Shown one piece after another: positions 40,480-49,043 of a stretch of 64,000 nt of DNA. The first letter of the stretch is position 1. Each line of letters opens with the position of its first letter. Source of the DNA: a virus. The translations under genes and the position numbers were made by a program. The notes beneath the pieces were generated by a model that saw only the letters and a list, made by a program, of their open reading frames with translations, made no database searches and was not told the DNA's origin. The stretch spans positions 1 to 64,000 of the IMG/VR virus record IMGVR_UViG_3300021425_000027; one strand, written 5' to 3'.

Positions 40480-42288
40480 ATGTCAGGAAAAAGATTATTG
40501 ATTCTTGAAAGACAGAAATCAAACCTAGATATAACCACTGGAGACGACGGTTCAGTTGTGTTAGAAGGTGTATTCACTGAGTTTGATGTTCGTAACAAGA
40601 ATAACAGAATTTATGAGGAGAAGGAAGTAATGCCTCATATCAATGAATTGCAAGAAAAAGTTAAGACCAATAAACTTTTAGGTGAATTAGATCATCCTAA
40701 AGATTTTGATGTTAGTTTGGCTAACGTCTCCCACGTTGTTGAATCTTTAGATTATGATAAAGATAAGAAGCAGGTTATTGGTAAGATTAGATTATTAAAT
40801 ACGTCTAAAGGTAAAGAGGCCCAGGCTCTGATTAAAGATGGCATTCCATTGCATATTTCAAGTAGAGCTGCCGGTACAGTAGATGAGAACGGTAAAGTTA
40901 AAATCAAAAAGTTTTTCACTTATGACTTGGTTGCAGATCCTGGCTTTGAAAATGCCGAGTTATCAAGAGTAAACGAATCTTTTGGTTTAAGTGACGATGA
41001 CGGTATATTAATCTATGAAATGGAAGAAAATGAAGAAACTAAAAATAACACCAATAATAAAAAAGATTTAACGATGGAAAATAATAATTTCGTAACTGTT
41101 GAAGATTTTCAAAAATATACTGAATATGTATCTGGAGTTCTAAGTAATGTTAAAGAATCTACTAATTCTAACAATGATGAGGTAATCGAAAAACTTATTA
41201 AGTATTCTGAGCATATTGCAGAAAAGGTAAATCAGGTTACTGATTATGCTGAATATTTATCAGAAAATCTAGATAAAAACATTTCATACTCTGATTACTT
41301 AGCAGAGAATGTAAATTCAATTAAAGACTATGCGTCTTACTTAGCTGAAGAACTTGATGGAAGTATTCAATATGCTGAGCATGTAGCTGAAATGGCTGAC
41401 AAGGGAATTCAATATTCTAACTATGTTGCTGAAAACGTAGAAAAGAGTATTGAATATTCTGAATATGTTGCCGAGAAAGTTGATCAAAACATTGCTTATT
41501 CTGAGTACCTTGGAGAAAATGTAGATAAGAGTATTAAGTACGCTGAATACATTGCAGAAAATGTAAATTCTGTTGAAGGCGAATCCATTAATGAAGGAAT
41601 GTACAACGAAGGTAAAATGCCATCAATGAAAGAAATGCAAGAAATGGTCGATGAAGGAATGAAATTCGAACAAATTTGCGAAAAGTATCCAGACTGTGAT
41701 AAGAACAGAATGAAGGAAATGTTTGAAGCTTGTGGTAAAAAACATGAAGCTAAGAGTTCTGAGGACTATAAAGAATCTATAGAGGAAAAATTAAATAAGC
41801 TTATTTCTGCTGCCGAGACTAAAAATGTATCTGAAATGCATTTTATGAATTTCCTAGGAGAATCGAAAAAGAACGAATTTAATTCTTTGTCTGAAGATAA
41901 GCAAGCTATGATTGTAGAATCAATGAATGCTCAACCTATTATGTCAACAGTCCAGGCTGAAAACATTTGGGAATCTAATTTTATTGAAAAGAAAAGAAAA
42001 TTAAATGTAGTTTCAGATATGCCTGAAAAGTTCCGTGCAAAATGGGATAACTTATCTGAGGCTCGCCAAGCCCAAATTATCGCGGAATCTAAATTCCACC
42101 CTGTAAATAATCAATACGGAATTAATAACTTCTGGTCAACACGAGATCTTAGAGATACTCAGATTGTAACAGAATCAATTAATGAAAGTAAAACTGCTGC
42201 TGAGTCTGCAACTAAGAAGGAGCCATTAGTAAATGAATCTTTTGCTGCCGATCTTATCAGTAAGGTTAAATTTAATCTAGGGAAATAA
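40480..42288 (+). CDS. gp21: Prohead protease (gp21-like) fused to scaffold
   Basis: 602 residues; T4 gp21 is about 212. Residues 1-180 are the protease: VFTEFDVRNKNNRIY, then LGELDHP with candidate catalytic His72, and PLHISSRAAG with Ser127/128. After an Asn/Lys linker (about 185-198) comes a long helical scaffold-like part. It includes nine 14-residue repeats (residues about 242-367) of the form YxxYxAExxxxxIx. In T4 the scaffold gp22 is a separate gene; none is seen here. In-frame ATG 41074 after the A-rich linker could make the scaffold alone. The protein would self-destruct during head maturation. Confidence 0.85.
   Translation: MSGKRLLILERQKSNLDITTGDDGSVVLEGVFTEFDVRNKNNRIYEEKEVMPHINELQEKVKTNKLLGELDHPKDFDVSLANVSHVVESLDYDKDKKQVIGKIRLLNTSKGKEAQALIKDGIPLHISSRAAGTVDENGKVKIKKFFTYDLVADPGFENAELSRVNESFGLSDDDGILIYEMEENEETKNNTNNKKDLTMENNNFVTVEDFQKYTEYVSGVLSNVKESTNSNNDEVIEKLIKYSEHIAEKVNQVTDYAEYLSENLDKNISYSDYLAENVNSIKDYASYLAEELDGSIQYAEHVAEMADKGIQYSNYVAENVEKSIEYSEYVAEKVDQNIAYSEYLGENVDKSIKYAEYIAENVNSVEGESINEGMYNEGKMPSMKEMQEMVDEGMKFEQICEKYPDCDKNRMKEMFEACGKKHEAKSSEDYKESIEEKLNKLISAAETKNVSEMHFMNFLGESKKNEFNSLSEDKQAMIVESMNAQPIMSTVQAENIWESNFIEKKRKLNVVSDMPEKFRAKWDNLSEARQAQIIAESKFHPVNNQYGINNFWSTRDLRDTQIVTESINESKTAAESATKKEPLVNESFAADLISKVKFNLGK
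41203..41580 (+). repeat. Nine 42-bp tandem repeats in the scaffold part
   Basis: Each 42-bp unit encodes 14 residues, two heptads, with Tyr at positions 1 and 4 and Ala-Glu at 6-7 (for example YAEYLSENLDKNIS). DNA copies are diverged while the protein pattern is kept, so selection maintains it. The periodicity fits a long coiled coil. Confidence 0.9.
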
Positions 42289-42335
42289 AAAGAAATTCAA
42301 TCTTATAGTTAAGAAGAAAAGGACTAAAGATAGAT

Positions 42336-42343
42336 TATATAAA
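42336..42343 (+). promoter_or_regulatory. Late-type promoter motif TTATATAAA
   Basis: TATATAAA 24 bases before the capsid gene, followed by a very A-rich leader. Confidence 0.5.
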
Positions 42344-42367
42344 AAGTGCAAAAAAATAAAAACAAAA

Positions 42368-44122
42368 ATGTACGCAAATCAATTAATTAACGAGTCCGAG
42401 GTTCAAAAGACCTGGGGACCTATCATTGAGGAGGCTACTGGTATCACTGAAAAGGCCAAGTTATCTTGGATGTCTAAGTACTGCCATTACCATAACCTTA
42501 ATGAAAGTGTATACAATACTGTACACTTAAATCCTAACATGAATGTTCAAGGTATGAACGCAGTGGAATTCCCAAGCGATCCTACTACTATGAACAACTT
42601 CAACAACGGAATGACATCTGGTTCAGGTGATAGACCATTCTCTTTGTTGCCACTTGCTATGCAGGTTGCTGCTCAGACTGTAGGTTTAGACTTAGTTCCT
42701 GTTGTACCAATGCAAGGCCCTATGGGAGTTCTTACTTACTTAGACTTTGTATATGGTGGAGGTAGAGTAACAGATGCTGGTGGTAAAGTTACCGATTCTG
42801 CTCCTTTATTAATCAAAGCTCCTTTAACTATGGCTTCTGGTTCTACTGCTTTGGCTGTGAATGATCTCGTTTACGCTGCCTCAGCTGCTCAGACTGGTAC
42901 TGCCGGTGCATCTTACGAATTAACTTTCGTTGGTAAGTCTAGAATTGACGGTTACTCAATCTTCCGTGTAAGAGGTAACGGTACTGCAGATCCTACCACG
43001 GCTGGTTCTTTCGCACAAGGTGAAGAAGGTTATGAAGCTATTTATGAAGCTGTTGCAAATGGTGTAGATTTCTATGATGCTGCTCAAGCTCAAGCTGGTG
43101 ATGTCGTAGGTACCTTTGATGGTTCTGCTGAGTATGTTAAAGCTTTAGAAGATCACATTCCAGGTTTCTCTGGTAATGCTTTTGAAGATAACAACCCTCT
43201 TAACGCTGCTCCAACCTTTACTAATGAATCTATTGATGGAACTGATCCTTACCAAAGAGGTGTAGGTGAAGCCACTCCGGATAACATTATGGGATTAAGC
43301 TTGTTTAACAAGTCAGTTGCTGCTAAGACTTACCAAGTTGCTGCTGCTGTGACCAGAGAGCAAGTTCAAGATCTCAAGCAATTCGGAATTGATGCAGTTG
43401 CTCAAGTAGAAGCTGTATTGGTTAATGAGTTAACTCAGTCAATCAATAAATACATCTTGGATAGAATCTTCAGAAATGGAGCTCAAAATTCAAATAATGT
43501 AAACGCTGTTGATGGATTGAACTTATCTATTTACTTAGGTAATGCTGCTGACGCTGCTACTGCTACTGTAAACTTAGGTCCAGGTAATGGAACTAACACT
43601 AACGTAACTTATACATTGAATAAGACGTTGGTAGGAACAGGTGGAGAAACTCAAGGATCATTACAACGTAGATTGTATACTAAGATTCTTGCTGCTTCTA
43701 ACTTGATCGCAACAAGAGGTCGTAGAGGTCCTGCTACCTTCGCAGTATGTTCTGGAGAAATTGCTACGGCACTTCAGGATATCGCAGGTTTCGTACCTTA
43801 CCCACTATCAAATACAATCAACCAAGCTGGTGGATCTTTATATCCAATCGGTGCTTTGGCTGGTGTAACTATTTATGTTGATCCAAACATGGCTTGGACT
43901 GACTATAGAGTTGCTGTAGGTAGAAAAGGTGATGGTAATTCTCCTGGTTTGGTATTCATGCCTTACTTAATGGCTGAATCTGTTGAAACAATCGCAGAAG
44001 GAACTATGGCTCCTAAAATCGCGGTTAAATCTAGATTCACTTTAGTAGACGCTGGATTCCACCCAGAAACTATGTACTACACTGTAGGATTTGCATTCGG
44101 TTCTTCTGTATCGATCATCTAA
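42368..44122 (+). CDS. gp23: Major capsid protein (gp23-like)
   Basis: 584 residues (T4 gp23 521). Recognisable gp23 blocks are RPFSLLPLAMQVAAQTVGLDLVPVVPMQGPMGVLTYLDFVYGGGR, an N-terminal arm ending in a likely gp21 cleavage zone, MEITKKSV-like VAAAVTREQVQDLKQFGIDAVAQVEAVLVNE, and C-terminal KIAVKSRFTLVDAGFHPETMYYTVGFAFGSS. About 60 residues between the N-arm and the core are extra (GTADPTT...). Codon use is the most G/C-rich of the region, as expected of a highly expressed gene. It ends just before a strong terminator. Confidence 0.95.
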   Translation: MYANQLINESEVQKTWGPIIEEATGITEKAKLSWMSKYCHYHNLNESVYNTVHLNPNMNVQGMNAVEFPSDPTTMNNFNNGMTSGSGDRPFSLLPLAMQVAAQTVGLDLVPVVPMQGPMGVLTYLDFVYGGGRVTDAGGKVTDSAPLLIKAPLTMASGSTALAVNDLVYAASAAQTGTAGASYELTFVGKSRIDGYSIFRVRGNGTADPTTAGSFAQGEEGYEAIYEAVANGVDFYDAAQAQAGDVVGTFDGSAEYVKALEDHIPGFSGNAFEDNNPLNAAPTFTNESIDGTDPYQRGVGEATPDNIMGLSLFNKSVAAKTYQVAAAVTREQVQDLKQFGIDAVAQVEAVLVNELTQSINKYILDRIFRNGAQNSNNVNAVDGLNLSIYLGNAADAATATVNLGPGNGTNTNVTYTLNKTLVGTGGETQGSLQRRLYTKILAASNLIATRGRRGPATFAVCSGEIATALQDIAGFVPYPLSNTINQAGGSLYPIGALAGVTIYVDPNMAWTDYRVAVGRKGDGNSPGLVFMPYLMAESVETIAEGTMAPKIAVKSRFTLVDAGFHPETMYYTVGFAFGSSVSII

Positions 44123-44147
44123 TTCTAATTAGGTATATAACTTTAAG

Positions 44148-44177
44148 AAAGGTTCGCCGAAAGGCGGACCTTTTTTG
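44148..44177 (+). terminator. Rho-independent terminator after capsid gene
   Basis: 11-bp stem (arms AAAGGTTCGCC and GGCGGACCTTT), GAAA loop, T-run. Very strong. Confidence 0.93.
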
Positions 44178-44193
44178 TTTTTAAGTATCTTAA

Positions 44194-44201
44194 TATATAA
44201 A
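44194..44201 (+). promoter_or_regulatory. Late-type promoter motif TAATATATAAA
   Basis: Directly after the capsid terminator and 15 bases before the gene at 44217. Confidence 0.5.
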
Positions 44202-44216
44202 AAAATAAAATTAGAT

Positions 44217-45332
44217 ATGAAGAGTCTACTATCTTATAATGAGTTTGTTAATGAAACTAAAAATGTCAAGGAAGGAATTACTGATATTAAAGGTATTATG
44301 AGTAATCCTATTAAGTATAAAAAGATTAAGAATAACGCAAAGAAATATCAGAAAAGCAAGGTTCAGATAGCATTAAATAATTTAGATTACGAAAAGAAGA
44401 AAGCTGCAGGTAAAGGTGAAGGTAAGGGTGAAGTTCTTAAAGCTGCAAATGCCGCAAAGAACGCAGCACTTAAAGACCAAGCGTCTGCTATATCTCAAAG
44501 GATGAAAGATCTTGCTACAACAGATCCACTTAAAAAGGTAGTTACATTAGCTACAACAAAATCTAATTTGGCTGCTGCTGAAACTGCTCTTAAGGCAGCT
44601 GATGCCGAGGAGACAAAGCAACTTAAGATTAAAATTAAAAAATTATCAAGTAAAGCCGCAGATGCCCAGCAAGCGCTCAAAGATTACGAAGCTGATTCAA
44701 AAAAGGATGAACCTAGTAATAATACTTCAGATAAAACAGAAGACGATTCACTATCAAAGGCTAATGATAAAACTGCAGAGGATTCCAAGAAAACCGCTGA
44801 GGAAGCTGTTGAAAAGGCAAAGGCTGCATATGATGCAGTAAAAGATGGTGAAGATGAAAAGGCCAAACTACAAGCAGAAATTAAATTTAAACAAGCCCAA
44901 CAGAAAAAGGCTAAGCTAGATGATAACAATGAACTGGTTCAAGGATTAGGTGATGACATTGGAGAAATCATGAAAAAGATAACTGCACTCGATTCAGGCA
45001 GTAAGACCGAGACAGGTAAAGATGATCCTGGTGCAAAATTAGAAGCTGATATTAAAGCTTATAATGATAACATAGAAGCCGAAAGAACCACGATGAATAA
45101 AGCTACTAAAGATTTAGATCAGGCTAAAAGAGATCTAAAGACTGGTAGAGGTTCTGAGGAACAAGTCCAGAAACTACAAAAAGCAATCGAAGACAGTAAA
45201 GAAGACATTGCTGAACTTAAGAAAAAGGAAGCTGATGCTAAAAAGAAATTAGCTGCATTAGTACCAGAATCATTTACACCACTTGAAGAATCTGTTTCTG
45301 AAAAGTTTAGAAGGTTAATGAAGAATGTATAA
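44217..45332 (+). CDS. Probable internal head protein with capsid-targeting-like N-terminus
   Basis: 371 residues from ATG 44217. The N-terminus MKSLLSYNEFVNE resembles the T4 capsid-targeting sequence (MKTYQEFIAEA) that sends internal proteins into the prohead. Nearby VNE and VKE are candidate gp21 cleavage points. The rest is a Lys/Ala/Glu/Asp-rich coiled coil. Basic, helical, repetitive composition fits an ejected or DNA-condensing core protein. Its position right after the capsid gene supports this. The C-terminus overlaps the next gene by 8 bases. Function is inferred. Confidence 0.6.
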   Translation: MKSLLSYNEFVNETKNVKEGITDIKGIMSNPIKYKKIKNNAKKYQKSKVQIALNNLDYEKKKAAGKGEGKGEVLKAANAAKNAALKDQASAISQRMKDLATTDPLKKVVTLATTKSNLAAAETALKAADAEETKQLKIKIKKLSSKAADAQQALKDYEADSKKDEPSNNTSDKTEDDSLSKANDKTAEDSKKTAEEAVEKAKAAYDAVKDGEDEKAKLQAEIKFKQAQQKKAKLDDNNELVQGLGDDIGEIMKKITALDSGSKTETGKDDPGAKLEADIKAYNDNIEAERTTMNKATKDLDQAKRDLKTGRGSEEQVQKLQKAIEDSKEDIAELKKKEADAKKKLAALVPESFTPLEESVSEKFRRLMKNV

Positions 45333-45816
45333 AGTTCGTCGGATAAACTTTGGATGGTATAAAAGGAGGCATGGTATTCTATTGGAGAATCTGCCTCCTT
45401 TAAAGCAAAAACTTTTACTAGAAAATAATCATATGAAATGGTTAGATTCTGATGTAGATGCTTTTGAGATTATATTTAAGGTTGAGGATATGAATGAGCA
45501 TGAAAAGAATCCTAACCGTATACTTTGGAATCCTTTTAGAGAAACTTTTACAAATATCAAAGAATTAGAAAAAGACTCGGATTTAGTAGATTGGAATTGT
45601 GGTATTTGTAAGGCCGAGATTAAATCAAGAATGGATTCAAAAAAGGTTGAAAACTTTGTGTGTAATAAATGCTCAGATGCTCATAACTCACGGAATAAAA
45701 GAGTTGATCAACGTGTAATAGATTCGTCCATTAAATTTACTAAGCACTGCAAATCTCTGTTAAAAGGTGAACAAAGAGAATTCCTTACTTACATACGAAG
45801 ATCATCTAAAGGATAA
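45325..45816 (+). CDS. Hypothetical zinc-ribbon protein
   Basis: 163 residues. Two CxxC pairs (CGICKAEIKS and FVCNKCSD near residues 92-119) form a probable zinc ribbon in the C-terminal half; the N-terminus is basic. It overlaps the preceding gene and its 3' end overlaps the stop of the reverse-strand gene by 15 bases. Function unknown. Confidence 0.6.
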   Translation: MYKVRRINFGWYKRRHGILLENLPPLKQKLLLENNHMKWLDSDVDAFEIIFKVEDMNEHEKNPNRILWNPFRETFTNIKELEKDSDLVDWNCGICKAEIKSRMDSKKVENFVCNKCSDAHNSRNKRVDQRVIDSSIKFTKHCKSLLKGEQREFLTYIRRSSKG

Positions 45817-46590
45817 AGCTTCTTCTATTGTTATTTTCTTGAATGCATTTAATTTACTCGTAGGGCATGCATTAAATATTTGAATATCTTTACCTCTTAA
45901 TTCAGATTTAAGAATTTCAAATCCAGGTAAAAATTGACTCTTATAAATATTTTCACCTGTTGCATTTGTAGGGTACCCATCATGGAAATGACTAGCCTTT
46001 CCATCATTTCCCATGTCATATCCTAATAGCACTATTCTTTTTGCACCTAAATGAATTGCTAAATTAATAGCTGCATAACCACTATTATTTCCATGTGCTA
46101 ATGTATCGGGCGATTCTTCTAGTCCAAATTTTTTACCTCTCCTTAAAAGGTGAACGTCATTAGTATAATTTTTTGGTCTAATAGTAAACTTTAAGCCTTT
46201 ATAATTTGTAATTTCTTTTTCTAACCATGTCCAAACTCTACCATCTGTCCAATACATAGCATCTGCTTCTGGCCAAAAGCTTACGGCTTTATTAATTGCA
46301 ATAGATTTTTTACCTCTTAGTTTATTCCAATCAAAACCTCTAAGGGATGGCCCCCCACCTATGAGATAAACCGTTTGGCCTTTCCATATAGGATTAATTT
46401 TTTTAAATACTTTAGGTGTAATGTAAGGAGCCGGTTTAACTCTATCACCTTTCATCTTGGCTGGTAAAATTAGTTTCTTAACTGTGTTCTTTTTAATCTC
46501 ACCTCTAGAAATTTTCGAAGGATTATTTGAAGACTTGTCATTAGGTAACAAGACCGACACAGTTTTTCTAATTTTTCTTACTCTTCTCAT
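45802..46590 (-). CDS. Reverse-strand protein with DUF115/Maf-like motif, probable glycosyltransferase
   Basis: 262 residues, the only convincing gene on the minus strand. After a basic N-terminus of about 65 residues comes VYLIGGGPSLRGFDWNKL, the nucleotide-binding GGGPS loop of the DUF115/Maf-like fold. IAINKAVSFWPEADAMYWTD, HGNNSGYAAINLAIHLGAKRIVLLGYDM and HFHDG follow. Related proteins transfer sialic-like sugars to flagellin. It faces the upstream gene and their stops overlap by 15 bases without a terminator between, so the transcripts must collide or read through. Probably a moron-type insertion. Confidence 0.75.
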   Translation of the reverse strand: MRRVRKIRKTVSVLLPNDKSSNNPSKISRGEIKKNTVKKLILPAKMKGDRVKPAPYITPKVFKKINPIWKGQTVYLIGGGPSLRGFDWNKLRGKKSIAINKAVSFWPEADAMYWTDGRVWTWLEKEITNYKGLKFTIRPKNYTNDVHLLRRGKKFGLEESPDTLAHGNNSGYAAINLAIHLGAKRIVLLGYDMGNDGKASHFHDGYPTNATGENIYKSQFLPGFEILKSELRGKDIQIFNACPTSKLNAFKKITIEEALSFR

Positions 46591-46663
46591 TGCAGATTTT
46601 TTTATTTATTTGGTTTGAAACTTTATCCTTTTTTTACATATAAAAATAAATCTATCTTATTTT

Positions 46664-47626
46664 ATGAAAAATATGCAAAACATACTTTTGACAGAAAAGT
46701 ACAGGCCCCAATCTTTAGATGATTTGATAACACCAAAAAGAGTTGGGGATAAATTAAGTAAAGGCGTTTATCAACATCTATTATTACATGGCAGCCCAGG
46801 GACAGGTAAAACATCTGCTGCTAAGGCATTAGTAAAGCATTTTAATCATCCATATCTTTACATTAATGCATCTACTGATACCTCAGTTGATATTGTTAGA
46901 AATAGAATTACAGATTTTTGCGCTAATCGTTCAATAATGGACGAACCTGGTAAAATGAAAGTTATCATCCTAGATGAGATTGATGGTGTATCTGATCAAT
47001 TCTTTAAAGCTCTTAGGGCTACTATGGATCAATTTAATGTTAATGCAAGGTTCGTGGCAACCTGTAATTATATTAATAAAGTACCAGATCCAATACAATC
47101 AAGATTTGAAATGATTGATTTTGATTTTTCCAAAGAAGAAGAAACCGAAATAATGAAAAGCTACATTATGAGAGTTTTTCAAATCTGTAAAGAAGAAGGC
47201 ATAGGTATAGATAAGCACGCTGCGGTAGAGCTTGTAAAAAGAAAATTTCCTGATTTAAGAAATATGTTAAATCAACTACAAGGTTTTAAATCGCAAGGAT
47301 TAGAAACAATAACCGTTGATGACATTAAAAAGTTTAGTTCAGTATATAGAGATATTTATGATTTGGTAATAGACGGTGAAGATCCCGTTAAAAATTATCA
47401 ATATATGTTATCTAATTATGCCAATAGGACAGATGATGTTCTTTCTTCATTAGGTGCTGAATTTATAGATTTTATAAAGCAAGATAGACAATCATATACT
47501 CAATTTATTCCGCAGATAATTGTAACAGTAGCAAAATACCAATCTCAACGCCAACTGGTGATTGATCCTGCTGTTTCAATGCTTGCATGTATATATGAAT
47601 TACAAACAATAGTTAACGGAGCATGA
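46664..47626 (+). CDS. gp44: Clamp loader large subunit (gp44-like AAA+ ATPase)
   Basis: 320 residues, like T4 gp44 (319). LTEKYRPQSLDDLI opens the clamp-loader AAA+ module, GSPGTGKTSAA is Walker A, VIILDEIDG Walker B, and IQSRFEMIDF the SRC-like arginine finger. It opens and closes the gp45 clamp at 24108. In T4 genes 45, 44, 62 and 43 are adjacent; here they are scattered. It overlaps the next small gene by ATGA. Confidence 0.92.
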   Translation: MKNMQNILLTEKYRPQSLDDLITPKRVGDKLSKGVYQHLLLHGSPGTGKTSAAKALVKHFNHPYLYINASTDTSVDIVRNRITDFCANRSIMDEPGKMKVIILDEIDGVSDQFFKALRATMDQFNVNARFVATCNYINKVPDPIQSRFEMIDFDFSKEEETEIMKSYIMRVFQICKEEGIGIDKHAAVELVKRKFPDLRNMLNQLQGFKSQGLETITVDDIKKFSSVYRDIYDLVIDGEDPVKNYQYMLSNYANRTDDVLSSLGAEFIDFIKQDRQSYTQFIPQIIVTVAKYQSQRQLVIDPAVSMLACIYELQTIVNGA

Positions 47627-47784
47627 CACAAGAATTTTTAAGAAAATTAATTAAACTCTTTCCTAATAATTATTCACTAGGAGAGGCTGTTAGAAGATAT
47701 CAGACATATAAGGATAATAATCCTAATGTAAATTCAATTGCGCTAGAAAAAGAGTTCTTGGATAACTTTCAAAATAAAGCATGA
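47623..47784 (+). CDS. Small protein co-translated with gp44
   Basis: 53 residues, mixed charge, helical. Four-base overlap (ATGA) with the clamp loader gene. It occupies the place of gp62 after gp44 in T4 but is far too short (gp62 is 187 residues). A better gp62 candidate is at 50021. Function unknown. Confidence 0.5.
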   Translation: MTQEFLRKLIKLFPNNYSLGEAVRRYQTYKDNNPNVNSIALEKEFLDNFQNKA

Positions 47785-47799
47785 TTTGTTATATTTAAA
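47785..47799 (+). promoter_or_regulatory. Candidate promoter element TTTGTTATATTTAAA
   Basis: Identical to 1670-1684. Lies between the small gene and RNase H. Confidence 0.35.
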
Positions 47800-47813
47800 T
47801 AAAATAACACAAT

Positions 47814-49040
47814 ATGAAAAAGACAGGTAGACATACATTTGTTATAGACGGTAATTACTTCTTATTTAGAACACTTTATGTAATTCCTAGTAGATCTAAA
47901 AAGGCAGGCCTATTAGGAACAGAAGAAGATGTTCAAGCATTCGTTAAAAAATTGGCAACTGACTTTGCATACCAAATCAGATTATTTGAAGGTCTTATTG
48001 ATAAAGTTGTTTGGACAGTTGATTCAAGATCATGGAGAAAGGATTTTTACCCAGACGCAGAATATAAAGGTAATCGTAAACAAAATGATGCTCTTAACTG
48101 GGAAAACTTTTCAAAGGCTACTGCTGACTTTATATCAATCATATCAAAGCAAGGTGTTATTATTTCTAAAGTTGACGGGGCAGAAGGAGACGATCTTATG
48201 TATGCATGGAATACTGAATCTCTCGCTAATGATAAATCAGTCATTATGTTTACTGGTGATAGAGATTTAGTTCAATTAGTAAATAAGAGTACAAATAATA
48301 ATACTCATACAATTCTATTTTCACCAGCTCATAAAAAATTATACACATACCAAGGATTTTCTGAATGGATGGATTCTCAATCTGAAGAAGAACAGTCCGA
48401 TGATATATTTGATGTACTAAAAACTTCTGTGTCACCAGAAAATCAAGCCAAGAAATTACTTAAGACTCTAGTTTCAAAGAAAAAGGCTTCTATTATAGAA
48501 GTAGACCCTGAGGACTTCCGTTTCCGCAAAGTACTTACTGGTGATGCAGGTGATAATGTTCCACCTGCATATTATTATAAGAAAGGAAATAGACGATACG
48601 GTATCAGTGAGAAAAAGGCAACTGCTATTATTGCTGAGTTCAAAGAAAAGCATGGCTATCTATCTCACATGTATCTTTACAACGATGAGTACGTTACCGA
48701 CTTGGCAAATATGACTATACGAGTTATGAATGCAAAACATATGAGCAGAGAACAGATCATTTCTAATATTAAATCTAATGTTAATCTTATGGTTCTTGCT
48801 GCTGAATCTATCCCAGAAGGTATTTTAGATGAAATGTTTAAATCCGTTGAATCTAAAATGAATGTAAAAGGTTTGCAATTAAAAACAATTGCAACAATGA
48901 AATCTTTGTTAGAGGGAACTGAATATGCTAAAGAAACTGACAGTTCATTTAAATCTTCATTTTTTAAAGATGACGATTCTAGTGAAGAGGATGATATGTC
49001 CTTTATCAAAGGAACTAAATCTCAAGATAAAATATTCTAA
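47814..49040 (+). CDS. rnh: RNase H / 5'-3' exonuclease (T4 rnh, FEN-like)
   Basis: 408 residues (T4 RNase H 305). FVIDGNYFLFRTLYV, VWTVDSRSWRKDFYP.YKGNR, VDGAEGDDLMYAW, MFTGDRDLVQL and LTGDAGDNVPP give the acidic cluster of the FEN/5'-nuclease family. It removes RNA primers and flaps on the lagging strand. An extra acidic C-terminal region of about 60 residues (KSSFFKDDDSSEEDDMSF) and an insert near residues 170-225 account for the length. Confidence 0.9.
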   Translation: MKKTGRHTFVIDGNYFLFRTLYVIPSRSKKAGLLGTEEDVQAFVKKLATDFAYQIRLFEGLIDKVVWTVDSRSWRKDFYPDAEYKGNRKQNDALNWENFSKATADFISIISKQGVIISKVDGAEGDDLMYAWNTESLANDKSVIMFTGDRDLVQLVNKSTNNNTHTILFSPAHKKLYTYQGFSEWMDSQSEEEQSDDIFDVLKTSVSPENQAKKLLKTLVSKKKASIIEVDPEDFRFRKVLTGDAGDNVPPAYYYKKGNRRYGISEKKATAIIAEFKEKHGYLSHMYLYNDEYVTDLANMTIRVMNAKHMSREQIISNIKSNVNLMVLAAESIPEGILDEMFKSVESKMNVKGLQLKTIATMKSLLEGTEYAKETDSSFKSSFFKDDDSSEEDDMSFIKGTKSQDKIF

Positions 49041-49043
49041 AAT

